From contig JAUPWJ010000067.1 in the NCBI GenBank assembly GCA_030916575.1, forward strand, positions 1-17,189: DNA of 17,189 nt, in the 5' to 3' direction. Origin of the DNA: Patescibacteria group bacterium. Its GTDB lineage: Bacteria; Patescibacteriota; Minisyncoccia; Phycocordibacterales; UBA9973. A model generated the notes under the pieces. The model saw only the letters and a list, made by a program, of their open reading frames with translations, made no database searches and had not been told where the DNA came from. The stretch's first letter is position 1; the number at the start of each line of letters is the position of its first letter. Positions 5,341 to 12,425 of this stretch are shown here, piece by piece. The position numbers were made by a program, and so were the translations under genes.

Positions 5341-7089
5341 TTATCTAGATTCTCTTTCACCTATCTGTTGTCGCCACATAGCAGAATAAAGACCCTTATT
5401 ATCAAGCAATTGTTGGTGTGAGCCACTCTCCGCAATACGCCCTTTTTCTAATACATAAATAGTGTCGGCGTGCATGATAGTAGAAAGACGGTGTGCAATT
5501 AAAATAGTGATGTGGTTACTGGATTCTGAGACATCTTTAATAGTTTTACTAATTTCTGCCTCAGTTATAGAATCCAGAGCGGAAGTAGCTTCATCAAATA
5601 TCAAAAGCGCAGGGGTACGAAGTAATGCACGCGCAATAGACAACCTTTGTTTTTCACCACCAGAAACTTTTACTCCACCCTCTCCGATAAGTGTATCTAA
5701 GCCTTTACCACCTCGTGCTAATAAATTTTGGCATTGAGCTTTATTTAAAGCATCTAGACACTCTTCATCTGTGGCACTCGGTTTTACGAAAAGTAAATTC
5801 TCACGAATAGTACCTGCGAAAAGCTGAGTATCTTGAGTAACAAAGCCAATTTGTGTGCGCAATTCTTCTTTAGATATTTTTTCAAAAGAAACACCGTTGT
5901 ATAATACTTCACCCTTAGTTGGAATATATAAACCGACAAGCAATTTCACTAGTGATGTTTTACCTGAACCGGAAGGACCGACGAAAGCGATAGTTTCTCC
6001 TTTTTTTGTTTCATAAAAAATATTTTCTAATGCATACTCATTGCCACTTCCATATACAAAAGAAACATCTTTGAATGCAAGTGTATTAATTTTATCTATT
6101 GATACAGGATTATCTGCTACTTTCTCTGTAGGAGTTTGGACTAATTTTTCAAAATTTGCGAGCGAGGCCTGAGCTTCGCGATATGTACCGATGACATTGC
6201 CAACTTCTTGAAGTGGACCAAAAACAAAGAATGAATACACGAAAAGCGAGAAAAATTCTCCGAAAGTAATGGTGCCAGCAAAAATAAGATAAAGCATAAA
6301 GAAAAGAATCGATGTCCGGACAAGATTAATGACTGTTCCTTGAATGAAACTCAAACTACGCAAATAGCGAAGCTTTTTTAATTCCAACTTCAAAATTTTA
6401 TCAGTTGTGGTATTTAGACGATCCATCTCCTGACCTACAAGCCCTAAACTTTTTACAAGCTCAATGTTGCGAAGTGACTCTGTGGTAGAGCCAGCAAGAG
6501 CTGTGGTTTCTGCCACAATTACTGTCTGAATTTTTTTAATTCTCTGTGAGAGAAGCAAGCTCATACCAGCAATGATGGGAATAGTACCAAAAAATGCTAC
6601 CGCAATAACCCAATAAATACTTATTGCATAAATTGCTACGAAAATAAATCCTATGAATGATACAAATAAAATATTTACCACGGAAGCTATAAGTTTCTCT
6701 GTATCCTGCCTGACTTTCTGCAACTTGCCTAAAGTCTCTCCACTTCTTTCATCTTCAAAAACACTGTAAGGTAATGCTAATGCATGAGATATACCATTTC
6801 GGTATAAATCTGCACCCACTCGCTGACTCACTCCATTTAAGAAATAATCTTGAAAATTTTTAGCAACTCTTGAAATAAAAGCAACACCAACAATAGCAAG
6901 CAAAAGTAAGCCAACACCACTAAAGAACTCAGCTTTAGTATAGAGGTCTGGTTGCATTGCATATTTATCTATCACATGTCTAAAAATGTATGGGTCAAGT
7001 AAAGAAAAAATCTGATTGACCGAAGCTAAAGCAAGGGTTAATAAACATAGTTTCCAATATTTCTTTAAATAATTAAATAGTATTTTCAT
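5341..7089 (-). CDS. ABC exporter, fused membrane and ATPase domains
   Basis: 582 aa, a standard half-transporter that would work as a homodimer in the inner membrane. Residues 1-310 are the type IV (MsbA-like) membrane domain with about six helices (for example near 15-35, 55-75, 135-155, 158-180, 245-270). The ATPase domain follows: Walker A GPSGSGKTS with K377, Q-loop FVTQDTQLF, signature VSGGEKQRLS, Walker B LLIFDEATSALD and switch His in IAHRLST. All catalytic motifs are intact. Substrate cannot be read from sequence; MsbA-like lipid, peptide, drug or CydDC-like thiol export are all possible. It leads the cluster: its stop lies 9 bases before the BshC-like start, so co-transcription with the bacillithiol genes is likely. 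The promoter at 7108-7116 gives a 12-base leader. Confidence 0.92.
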   Translation of the reverse strand: MKILFNYLKKYWKLCLLTLALASVNQIFSLLDPYIFRHVIDKYAMQPDLYTKAEFFSGVGLLLLAIVGVAFISRVAKNFQDYFLNGVSQRVGADLYRNGISHALALPYSVFEDERSGETLGKLQKVRQDTEKLIASVVNILFVSFIGFIFVAIYAISIYWVIAVAFFGTIPIIAGMSLLLSQRIKKIQTVIVAETTALAGSTTESLRNIELVKSLGLVGQEMDRLNTTTDKILKLELKKLRYLRSLSFIQGTVINLVRTSILFFMLYLIFAGTITFGEFFSLFVYSFFVFGPLQEVGNVIGTYREAQASLANFEKLVQTPTEKVADNPVSIDKINTLAFKDVSFVYGSGNEYALENIFYETKKGETIAFVGPSGSGKTSLVKLLVGLYIPTKGEVLYNGVSFEKISKEELRTQIGFVTQDTQLFAGTIRENLLFVKPSATDEECLDALNKAQCQNLLARGGKGLDTLIGEGGVKVSGGEKQRLSIARALLRTPALLIFDEATSALDSITEAEISKTIKDVSESSNHITILIAHRLSTIMHADTIYVLEKGRIAESGSHQQLLDNKGLYSAMWRQQIGERESR

Positions 7090-7107
7090 AATTTTTTAGT
7101 AAAACCT

Positions 7108-7116
7108 ATTATAACA
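7108..7116 (-). promoter_or_regulatory. Extended -10 promoter for the ABC-bsh cluster
   Basis: TGTTATAAT on the minus strand (TG at 7115-7116, TATAAT at 7108-7113). The expected start near 7101 is 12 bases before the ATG at 7089. It sits immediately downstream of the terminator of the preceding gene; no good -35 is visible. Confidence 0.7.
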
Positions 7117-7118
7117 TA

Positions 7119-7152
7119 AACAAAACCACCCCGACTTTTATCAGGGTGGTTT
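7119..7152 (-). terminator. Intrinsic terminator after the Thr-rich surface protein
   Basis: AAACCACCC (minus strand 7152-7144) pairs with GGGTGGTTT (7131-7123) around a 12-base loop, followed by TGTTTA. It separates the gene at 7182-8126 from the ABC-bsh cluster. Confidence 0.85.
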
Positions 7153-7181
7153 ATTTTAAAGTATTTAGAATGTATAGAATA

Positions 7182-8126
7182 CTATTCTATAGTAAACTTT
7201 GCATCAGACATATCTGTGACACCGTTTGAAGTTAAAGAAACTTTAAAGTAATTTCCCCACATTGCTCCTGCAGGTAATGTGCTAGGTAATGTAACTACTA
7301 CCCCGCCATCATTCATTTCGTTATCAGCTAAAACAGAAGTTGTAACCAATGTTCCGTTCACGTCATAATAATTTAACAAAACATCCACATCAGTATTTGT
7401 AGAAGGAATATTTAAACTTTCCCACTTTACTCCCGTAGTTTCTCCTGGAGAAAAAGTCTCTCCACCATTTGGGTGACCAACTGTTATAGAAACAATAACT
7501 GGAGGAGGTGTATAAACAGGACACATAGAAGTTGTCATAATGTTCCAATAACTTGTATTCATGGAAGTAGAAGTAAGAACTGGACAAGCTTTTACACATT
7601 GAACATGTTGACCATTTATAACTACATAAGGAGCAACGAAAGTTTGAGTTGAAACACAATTACTTGGAGTAGAAGGAGTATTCGGTGTGGTTGGAGTTGT
7701 TCCATAAGGATACTGAGCATTTGGATTTACAGGATTTGTAGTTGTAGTGGTTGTGGTAGTTGTTGTTGTGCCACCCAACGCTGTCGGCACATAATTTGAA
7801 CAAGGATTACCATTGGTAAAATTGAATGCAGCATTATTTGTACAAGGTGAAATTGTGCCACCAGCACTAGATGTTGTAGTAGTAGTTGTACCTCCTGTAC
7901 TTGATGTAGTGCTTGTTGTATTTGTTGTTCCTGCACTACTTGTTGACATCATGCCAAAAGCAGCTTGAACTTGAGCTATAGCTTGAGCTGTCGCTCCAGC
8001 ATTTTGCAACATGGTAATAATGCTATTTTGTTGAGCTAAACTAAGCCCTGCATTTACTTTACTCGGTAACATACCTCCGAAAACCATAACACCTAAAACT
8101 AGCGAACCTGCTAAATATTTTTTCAT
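7182..8126 (-). CDS. Thr-rich secreted protein with Kre9/KNH-like domain
   Basis: 314 aa. Signal peptide residues 1-26 (MKKYLAGSLVLGVMVFGG, then PSKVNA before G27). Residues 27-58 (SLAQQNSIITMLQNAGATAQ, then AIAQVQAAFG) are a short helical segment often seen after the signal peptide in Patescibacteria surface proteins. Residues 60-90 and 119-155 are low-complexity Thr/Ser/Pro linkers with runs of 6 and 11 Thr, likely extended and possibly glycosylated. Residues 90-205 hold six Cys (near ISPC, NPCS, NCVST, CVKAC, SMCPV) that could form disulphides. Residues 211-314 (ITVGHPNGGETFSPGETTGV and KWES) match the Ser/Thr-rich Kre9/KNH beta-domain family. Probably a cell-surface or adhesion-type protein. 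Monocistronic: own promoter (8164-8191) and terminator (7119-7152). Confidence 0.85.
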   Translation of the reverse strand: MKKYLAGSLVLGVMVFGGMLPSKVNAGLSLAQQNSIITMLQNAGATAQAIAQVQAAFGMMSTSSAGTTNTTSTTSSTGGTTTTTTSSAGGTISPCTNNAAFNFTNGNPCSNYVPTALGGTTTTTTTTTTTNPVNPNAQYPYGTTPTTPNTPSTPSNCVSTQTFVAPYVVINGQHVQCVKACPVLTSTSMNTSYWNIMTTSMCPVYTPPPVIVSITVGHPNGGETFSPGETTGVKWESLNIPSTNTDVDVLLNYYDVNGTLVTTSVLADNEMNDGGVVVTLPSTLPAGAMWGNYFKVSLTSNGVTDMSDAKFTIE

Positions 8127-8163
8127 AAATTTATTTTAATTAATAACTAATAATAACTATCTT

Positions 8164-8191
8164 ATTATACGAAACACACAAAATATCGCAA
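8164..8191 (-). promoter_or_regulatory. Promoter for the Thr-rich surface protein
   Basis: Minus strand: TTGCGA (8186-8191), a 16-base spacer, TATAAT (8164-8169). The expected start near 8157 gives a leader of about 31 bases. Confidence 0.6.
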
Positions 8192-8205
8192 GAAAAGAAA
8201 AATAG

Positions 8206-8781
8206 CTAAACTAAAACACCCAAATCTTTTAATGCTTCTAACACACGAAAAGTGGGTAATCCTACAATAGAATCATAATCCCCCTCCCATTTCTCAATAA
8301 ATTTCTCTCCTATGGTTTGTATGGCATAAGCCCCGGCTCGCGTAAGTGGCTCACCAGTCGCTATATAATCATCAACTTCCTTGGAGGATAAATTCTTAAA
8401 AGTTATATATGCTTCTTCTGCATCGGAAATTACTTTACCACTTTTTGTATCTATAACTGTAAACCCTGAAATGACTGAGTGAGTATGGCCAGAGAGCATA
8501 ACAAGCATTTCGCGGGCTCTCTCGGGCGTGTGAGGTTTACCTAAAATTTTCCCATTAAAGGCAATAAATGTATCCCCACCAATAATAATTGCATCCTCGT
8601 AATTCTTTGCCACAGCTTCGGCTTTTCCACGCGACAAAAACTTCGCCAACTCTTTCGGCTCCATAGGTAGAGTCATGTTTTCTTCATAATCACTAGCAAC
8701 TGCTTCAAAATTTACTCCAGCCTTAGTGAGGAGTTCAATTCTTCGAGGTGATGTGGAAGCTAGGATTATTTTACGGTTCAT
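8206..8781 (-). CDS. maf: Maf family nucleoside triphosphate pyrophosphatase
   Basis: 191 aa, normal Maf length. Hydrolyses dTTP, UTP or modified nucleotides to the monophosphate plus pyrophosphate; members have also been linked to septum formation. Seen: ASTSPRR (8-14) phosphate-binding segment, GGDTFI with D70 as the catalytic acid, ILGKPHTPERAREML, GEPLTRAGAYAIQ, and GDYDSIVGLP near the C-terminus. The pattern fits the YhdE-like dTTP/UTP group better than the m7GTP group. Cytoplasmic. The ATG follows the stop of the upstream gene with no gap (TAAATG), so translation is probably coupled and the two are co-transcribed from 9338-9367. No Shine-Dalgarno. Confidence 0.95.
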   Translation of the reverse strand: MNRKIILASTSPRRIELLTKAGVNFEAVASDYEENMTLPMEPKELAKFLSRGKAEAVAKNYEDAIIIGGDTFIAFNGKILGKPHTPERAREMLVMLSGHTHSVISGFTVIDTKSGKVISDAEEAYITFKNLSSKEVDDYIATGEPLTRAGAYAIQTIGEKFIEKWEGDYDSIVGLPTFRVLEALKDLGVLV

Positions 8782-9321
8782 TTAATTAAAATCAATATTC
8801 ATTGAATCTTTAGAATCTCGCCTATCGGAATCTTTTTTGCTAAGACCAACTCTACTAAAAAACTCCTCCGCTAATTTTTCATCGTCTTCCTTTTCTTCTT
8901 CAGTTCTTGAATCATTTTCCATTTCTTTAACTTTTTTAATAAGATTTGTTTTTATACCAAGAAGTCTGGATTCTTGTTCTACTAAAAGAAGAACCTTTTT
9001 TATTAAAAATAATACAATGCCTTCCTTCTCAGAATATAATTTAGTCAGCCATAAAAGCCCACTAACATCAAAAATAGATTTTTTAAGTTCATCATCATCC
9101 ATAGTAGTAAAAGTAGAACGCTGGTCAGACAAATTTTGAAGACAATTTTCTATATCTGTTTGTTCTTTAACATCAAGACTTAAAAGCCAATCTCTGTCTT
9201 CTACTTCTAAAGCTTTTATAAAAAAATTAGCATGAGGAGCAAGCTCCTTTGAGTACAAATGTAAATAAGTATCTTCTTTCTTTATTGGGGTACTTTGTCT
9301 TTTTGGCTCTTGTCCTATCAT
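8782..9321 (-). CDS. Unknown charged helical protein, co-transcribed with maf
   Basis: 179 aa from the ATG at 9321; a GTG at 9333 would add four residues (MINK). Family not recognised. The protein is highly charged and mostly helical: residues 20-60 and 80-130 look globular with hydrophobic helices (VSGLLWLTKLYSEKEGIVLF). Residues 130-165 form an acidic/basic coiled-coil-like stretch (KVKEMENDSRTEEEKEDDEK), and the tail is polar and disordered (KKDSDRRDSKDS). There is no signal peptide or membrane helix, so it is cytoplasmic. The stop codon abuts the maf start. A TATAAT at 9338-9343 places the start near 9331, 10 bases from the ATG. Confidence 0.75.
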   Translation of the reverse strand: MIGQEPKRQSTPIKKEDTYLHLYSKELAPHANFFIKALEVEDRDWLLSLDVKEQTDIENCLQNLSDQRSTFTTMDDDELKKSIFDVSGLLWLTKLYSEKEGIVLFLIKKVLLLVEQESRLLGIKTNLIKKVKEMENDSRTEEEKEDDEKLAEEFFSRVGLSKKDSDRRDSKDSMNIDFN

Positions 9322-9337
9322 TTTATTTATCACTTAT

Positions 9338-9367
9338 ATTATATCTATCTAATAATGCTCATGGTAA
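9338..9367 (-). promoter_or_regulatory. Promoter for the unknown gene and maf
   Basis: Minus strand: TTACCA (9362-9367), an 18-base spacer, TATAAT (9338-9343). A second TATAAT on the same strand lies at 9375-9380. The leader from the first would be about 10 bases. Confidence 0.55.
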
Positions 9368-9404
9368 CTAACTTATTATATTATTTATATCTAGTCTACA
9401 CAAG

Positions 9405-9443
9405 AAAATAAAAAACTTCACAGAACCTTAGTCCTGTGAAGTT
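9405..9443 (-). terminator. Intrinsic terminator after the zinc-cluster gene
   Basis: AACTTCACAG (9443-9434 on the minus strand) pairs with CTGTGAAGTT (9423-9414), 10-bp stem, followed by a T-rich run (TTTATTTTC). Confidence 0.9.
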
Positions 9444-9462
9444 TGTCAAAAAATATTACACT

Positions 9463-10101
9463 TTAGGAAATTCGGCTTTTCCTAACTATGACTTTACCAT
9501 CTTTTTTAAATAGATTAGAAAGTTTCTTCAAATAACTCCTGTTACGTTTCCGATTTTTGTTGAGAAAATCAACAAATTTTGGGGGCATACCTGTATCCCA
9601 GTGCTTGGTAGTATACCTGCCATCTGGATGCAGATCACTACGTCTACATTCCCAATACACCTGATTAGTTGATTTGAATACAATACTCATACGAGTGTTA
9701 CATAGAGTGCATGGACATTTGGGAACATTGTCTACCTTTCTTTTGGTGATATGAGCGTAGTTGCCTAAGTCATTCCAAAACCTCCGCGCTCGTCGGTAAA
9801 ATCTTTTAGTAGCATATGCTACCTGTTGATCCCAGTTTTTAACAACGTAAATTTTCCCTGCACCTTTCCCTTTTGGGATAAAATCGTTAAGCTCAGGAAT
9901 AAATGTAGTACGAACTATCACTCTGTGCCTTTTCGCTCTATGCACAAAAAATATTTCGTTGTCTAAAACTTCAATCAATTCAAATAAATTGCTTTTTGGA
10001 ATGAGATTTTTCAATTCTGCTCCGGTAACTGATTTAAAACCGATTTTTTTTAAATCAAAGTCTGCGTAATTCGTGATTACGGGTTTTTGTGTATCTTCCA
10101 A
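9463..10101 (-). CDS. Unknown basic protein with a Cys4-type zinc cluster, TTG start
   Basis: 212 aa, family not recognised. The start is TTG at 10101, decided by a perfect Shine-Dalgarno (AAAGGAGG at 10108-10115) six bases upstream; no other gene here has one. Residues 1-85 look like a small alpha/beta domain; 88-125 are Arg/Lys-rich (KRFYRRARRFWNDLG). Residues 129-152 contain CPC-x2-C-x17-C (C129, C131, C134, C152) with nearby H158 and H167, consistent with one zinc site. The C-terminal 35 residues are again very basic. The overall charge suggests nucleic-acid binding, but this is inference only. The gene stands alone between terminators at 9405-9443 and 10168-10197, and its leader (10102-10167) contains a perfect 7-bp inverted repeat TTTTGTT/AACAAAA (10146-10163). 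Confidence 0.8.
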   Translation of the reverse strand: MEDTQKPVITNYADFDLKKIGFKSVTGAELKNLIPKSNLFELIEVLDNEIFFVHRAKRHRVIVRTTFIPELNDFIPKGKGAGKIYVVKNWDQQVAYATKRFYRRARRFWNDLGNYAHITKRKVDNVPKCPCTLCNTRMSIVFKSTNQVYWECRRSDLHPDGRYTTKHWDTGMPPKFVDFLNKNRKRNRSYLKKLSNLFKKDGKVIVRKSRIS

Positions 10102-10107
10102 TGTATA

Positions 10108-10115
10108 CCTCCTTT
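10108..10115 (-). promoter_or_regulatory. Perfect Shine-Dalgarno fixing a TTG start
   Basis: AAAGGAGG on the minus strand, six bases before TTG at 10101. It stands out because the other starts in the window show no purine-rich site at the proper spacing. Confidence 0.9.
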
Positions 10116-10167
10116 TTTATGTGATGAACAACTGATGAATATCTCTTTTGTTTTACAACAAAAACCA

Positions 10168-10197
10168 AAAAGAAGCAATTTTATTATTGCTTCTTTT
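10168..10197. terminator. Bidirectional intrinsic terminator
   Basis: AAAAGAAGCAAT (10168-10179) and ATTGCTTCTTTT (10186-10197), 12-bp stem with a 6-base loop and A-/T-runs on both sides. It ends the transcript of 10212-11108 and insulates the zinc-cluster gene. Confidence 0.9.
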
Positions 10198-10211
10198 GTA
10201 GATTTATTTAC

Positions 10212-11108
10212 TTAGACTGTACTTCTTTTTTTAAGGTTTTTAATTAAAGGACCACAAATACGTTTAAACTCATCGTATAAGATTTTAGGATTTTTATCAT
10301 AATTTTCAAAAACACTTTTTGCGAGACTAATTAACTTTGGATCAGGTTGTATTTTTATCATTTCTGTCATTTCTTCATAGATGGCTTCCATTTCTTTTAT
10401 CGATTCTTCGGAATGTTCAAAGAAAATTTTGAAGTTCATTGTATTTACTTCTCCTGCGAAAAGAAAGGTAATATTTTGATATGCATCAAATACAGAATCA
10501 AAATCAGAACTATCACATTTCTTCACAGCATCCAAAATCTTTTCTCTCATTTTCATAAAATCTGGATCTTTTTTTTCCAGTGCTTTTTCATACCATTTTT
10601 CAAAATCACTCACCCATTCCTGTTTTTTATTTTCATCCATAAGAGCAATAAATATGCTGTACTTTGAAATAACACCTTCCCACATATTAACTCTTAGTTC
10701 TTCTGCAACTAAATCATAGTCATTTATTGCGTAATTTGTAGCAAAACCAGGAGTAGTTTTTTTCTGATCTTCATATGTAATGATTGCATGAGTTATATCG
10801 TGAAAGGATAATGATGATTTTGCATTTTTAGTCTTCTGTAATAACAGAAGTGCATTTTCTTTATTTTGCAGTTCTGGATGTAGATGTTGCATTTGTCCGC
10901 CTATAAGGCGCTTACTGGCATACTCTACAAAGATTCTAAAATCTTCTTTTTCTTCTTGAGAAAGATATACACCATCAGGAAGCACAAAAAATCTTTTGAT
11001 CACGGCGTCTGAAATTTCTTTACTTTCGTAATGTTTCGCAGAAATCTCCTCAACTTCTTTCCTGACTTCCGGATCTTTCATTAAATATTTTCTTCCTGAT
11101 TCGTTCAT
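10212..11108 (-). CDS. Unknown helical cytoplasmic protein
   Basis: 298 aa, family not recognised. There is no signal peptide or membrane segment. It is predicted almost entirely helical with many Lys/Glu, and has an early conserved-looking part (residues 40-110, including QMQHLHPEL and SFHDITHAIITYED) that contains several His and Asp. HDITHA resembles the HD-type metal motif H-D, but a full HD-domain pattern was not found. The rest (110-290) is coiled-coil-like, with WEGVISKYSIFIALMDE and WVSDFEKWYEKALEKKDPDF. The start 24 bases after the stop of the deoxyhypusine-synthase-like gene implies one transcript. No Shine-Dalgarno. It ends at the terminator 10168-10197. Confidence 0.75.
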   Translation of the reverse strand: MNESGRKYLMKDPEVRKEVEEISAKHYESKEISDAVIKRFFVLPDGVYLSQEEKEDFRIFVEYASKRLIGGQMQHLHPELQNKENALLLLQKTKNAKSSLSFHDITHAIITYEDQKKTTPGFATNYAINDYDLVAEELRVNMWEGVISKYSIFIALMDENKKQEWVSDFEKWYEKALEKKDPDFMKMREKILDAVKKCDSSDFDSVFDAYQNITFLFAGEVNTMNFKIFFEHSEESIKEMEAIYEEMTEMIKIQPDPKLISLAKSVFENYDKNPKILYDEFKRICGPLIKNLKKRSTV

Positions 11109-11132
11109 ATTTTTATCTCAAAAACAGTAGGC

Positions 11133-12116
11133 TTATTTTTCTGAAATCTGATATCTATCTAGTACTGCTTCGAAAATAAGTGGAGCAACAATGGTGGCAT
11201 CGGACTCAATCACAAACATCGGAGTATGCACTGTGAGTTTGTCCCAAGTGATTTTTTCATTTGGTGTTGCTCCTGAATACGAACCATAAGAAGTTGTGGA
11301 GTCTGAAATCTGACAGAAATATCCCCAAGGACGAACTTCTTTTTTCAAATCATATTTTATAGAAGGCACTACGCATATAGGGAAATCTCCAGAAATTCCT
11401 CCACCTATTTGGAAGAATCCAAGCCCTGGACCATCCTTTGCTAACTCTGGATACCAATCATAAAGTGCATTCATGTATTCAATACCACCTTTCATGACAT
11501 TTACATTTACTTCTCCTGCTTTTACATAACCTGCAAAAATATTTCCTAATGTTGAGTCTTCCCAGCCTGGAACAACCATTGGAAGATTCTTCTTCGCTGC
11601 TTCGAGAAGCCAACAAGCCTCTTTATCTCCTTCATGATGAGCTTCAAGTGAGCCATCTAAAAGTATTTGGTAAAAGTATTCATGAGGAAAATACCTCTCG
11701 CCTTTCGCTTCTGCTTCTTTCCACTTTTTTAAAATAATCGGCTCAACAACACGAAATGCTTCTTCTTCGGGTATAGATGTATCCGTCACTCTTCTTTCAC
11801 CTCTATCTAAAATCTTCTGATCATCTTCTTTTGTAAAATATCTATAGTCTGGATAATCTTTATAACTATCATGAGCTACAAGACGAAAAACTGATTCTTC
11901 TAAATTCGCTCCTGTGCAAGAAATGGCATGAATCTTGCCTTCTTTAATCATGGGTGCTAAGGTAACTCCCATTTGGGCAGAAGACATGGCACCTCCCATA
12001 GCAAGCATCATTTTGCCTCCATCATCTAAATGCTTTTTGAAAGCAATGGTCGCATCTTTCATCGCCCGAGCGTTAAAATTGTGGAATAATTTTTTAAATA
12101 AATCTAATGTATTCAT
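11133..12116 (-). CDS. Deoxyhypusine-synthase-like protein
   Basis: 327 aa from the ATG at 12116; the upstream extension to 12191 lacks homologous-looking sequence and would start above the -10 element. Family: NAD-dependent deoxyhypusine synthase/homospermidine synthase fold. Seen: AMGGAMSSAQMG (39-50), SCTGANLEES (66-75), PGWEDSTLGN, IGGGISGDFPI (237-247) and DSTTSYGSYSGATPNEKITW (272-291). True synthases carry the catalytic Lys just after GGG (GGG-x-x-KHH); here that place is ISGDF, with no Lys, as in the bacterial DHS-like subgroup. Bacteria lack eIF5A, so the reaction is unlikely to be hypusine formation; a polyamine-related or other NAD-dependent reaction is possible. Cytoplasmic, likely tetrameric. 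First gene of a two-gene transcript; probably leaderless (12123-12128). Confidence 0.85.
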   Translation of the reverse strand: MNTLDLFKKLFHNFNARAMKDATIAFKKHLDDGGKMMLAMGGAMSSAQMGVTLAPMIKEGKIHAISCTGANLEESVFRLVAHDSYKDYPDYRYFTKEDDQKILDRGERRVTDTSIPEEEAFRVVEPIILKKWKEAEAKGERYFPHEYFYQILLDGSLEAHHEGDKEACWLLEAAKKNLPMVVPGWEDSTLGNIFAGYVKAGEVNVNVMKGGIEYMNALYDWYPELAKDGPGLGFFQIGGGISGDFPICVVPSIKYDLKKEVRPWGYFCQISDSTTSYGSYSGATPNEKITWDKLTVHTPMFVIESDATIVAPLIFEAVLDRYQISEK

Positions 12117-12122
12117 ATCTCT

Positions 12123-12128
12123 AGTATA
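12123..12128 (-). promoter_or_regulatory. -10 element implying a leaderless mRNA
   Basis: TATACT on the minus strand, six bases before ATG at 12116, so the expected transcription start falls on the A of the ATG. No clear -35. Confidence 0.5.
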
Positions 12129-12151
12129 TAAAATTCTGGTATAAAAGGAAA

Positions 12152-12173
12152 CAGGACAAAATAATTTGTCCTG
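12152..12173. repeat. Perfect inverted repeat upstream of the DHS-like gene
   Basis: CAGGACAAA (12152-12160) and TTTGTCCTG (12165-12173), 9-bp arms around ATAA. It lacks a U-run on the plus strand and has only a mixed T-rich tail on the minus strand. Its place about 25 bases above the -10 element fits an operator as well as a hairpin. It is flanked on the plus strand by two copies of CTGGTATAA (12136-12144 and 12171-12179). A smaller GCATC/GATGC hairpin follows at 12185-12198. Confidence 0.6.
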
Positions 12174-12230
12174 GTATAAGATGTGCATCAAATGATGCGA
12201 TAGATAAGAAGTAAAAAATTACAAATTGGA

Positions 12231-12281
12231 GGGAGGGGTAAGAAGGGGTAATTCATTAAAATGAATTAAAAAAGGGGTGGG
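12231..12281 (+). other. Clustered G-runs around a hairpin; possible G-quadruplex
   Basis: Five runs of three or four G lie at 12231-12233, 12235-12238, 12245-12248, 12274-12277 and 12279-12281. Between the third and fourth is a perfect palindrome TAATTCATT/AATGAATTA (12249-12268). Four runs with a hairpin in one long loop could fold as a quadruplex in plus-strand DNA or RNA. This is part of the 357-base gap between the divergent genes starting at 12116 and 12474; the remaining stretch 12290-12420 is AT-rich with no gene, and only a small ATTGT/ACAAT hairpin near 12314-12327 was noticed. Confidence 0.5.
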
Positions 12282-12425
12282 CGGAAGGTTTGTAATAGTT
12301 TACTATAATTTTTTTATTGTAAGAACAATATTATTTAACAGAATATTCTATTAAAATTTTTAGCTCTAACTTAAGTATACCACTTCAGACCTAGGCCAAC
12401 AATCATAATGGGGATAACTAATAAA

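Noticed and set aside
7741..7930. Possible CRISPR or tandem repeat array
   Set aside because: The repetition is an irregular Thr-codon tract in frame with the gene; no spaced repeats of equal length.
7727..7936. Gln/Leu-rich frame inside the Thr-rich surface gene
   Set aside because: Shadow frame produced by the Thr-codon repeats; no start or coding evidence of its own.
12117..12191. Longer N-terminus for the DHS-like gene from 12191
   Set aside because: The extra 25 residues lie over the -10 element and an inverted repeat and do not look like the family.
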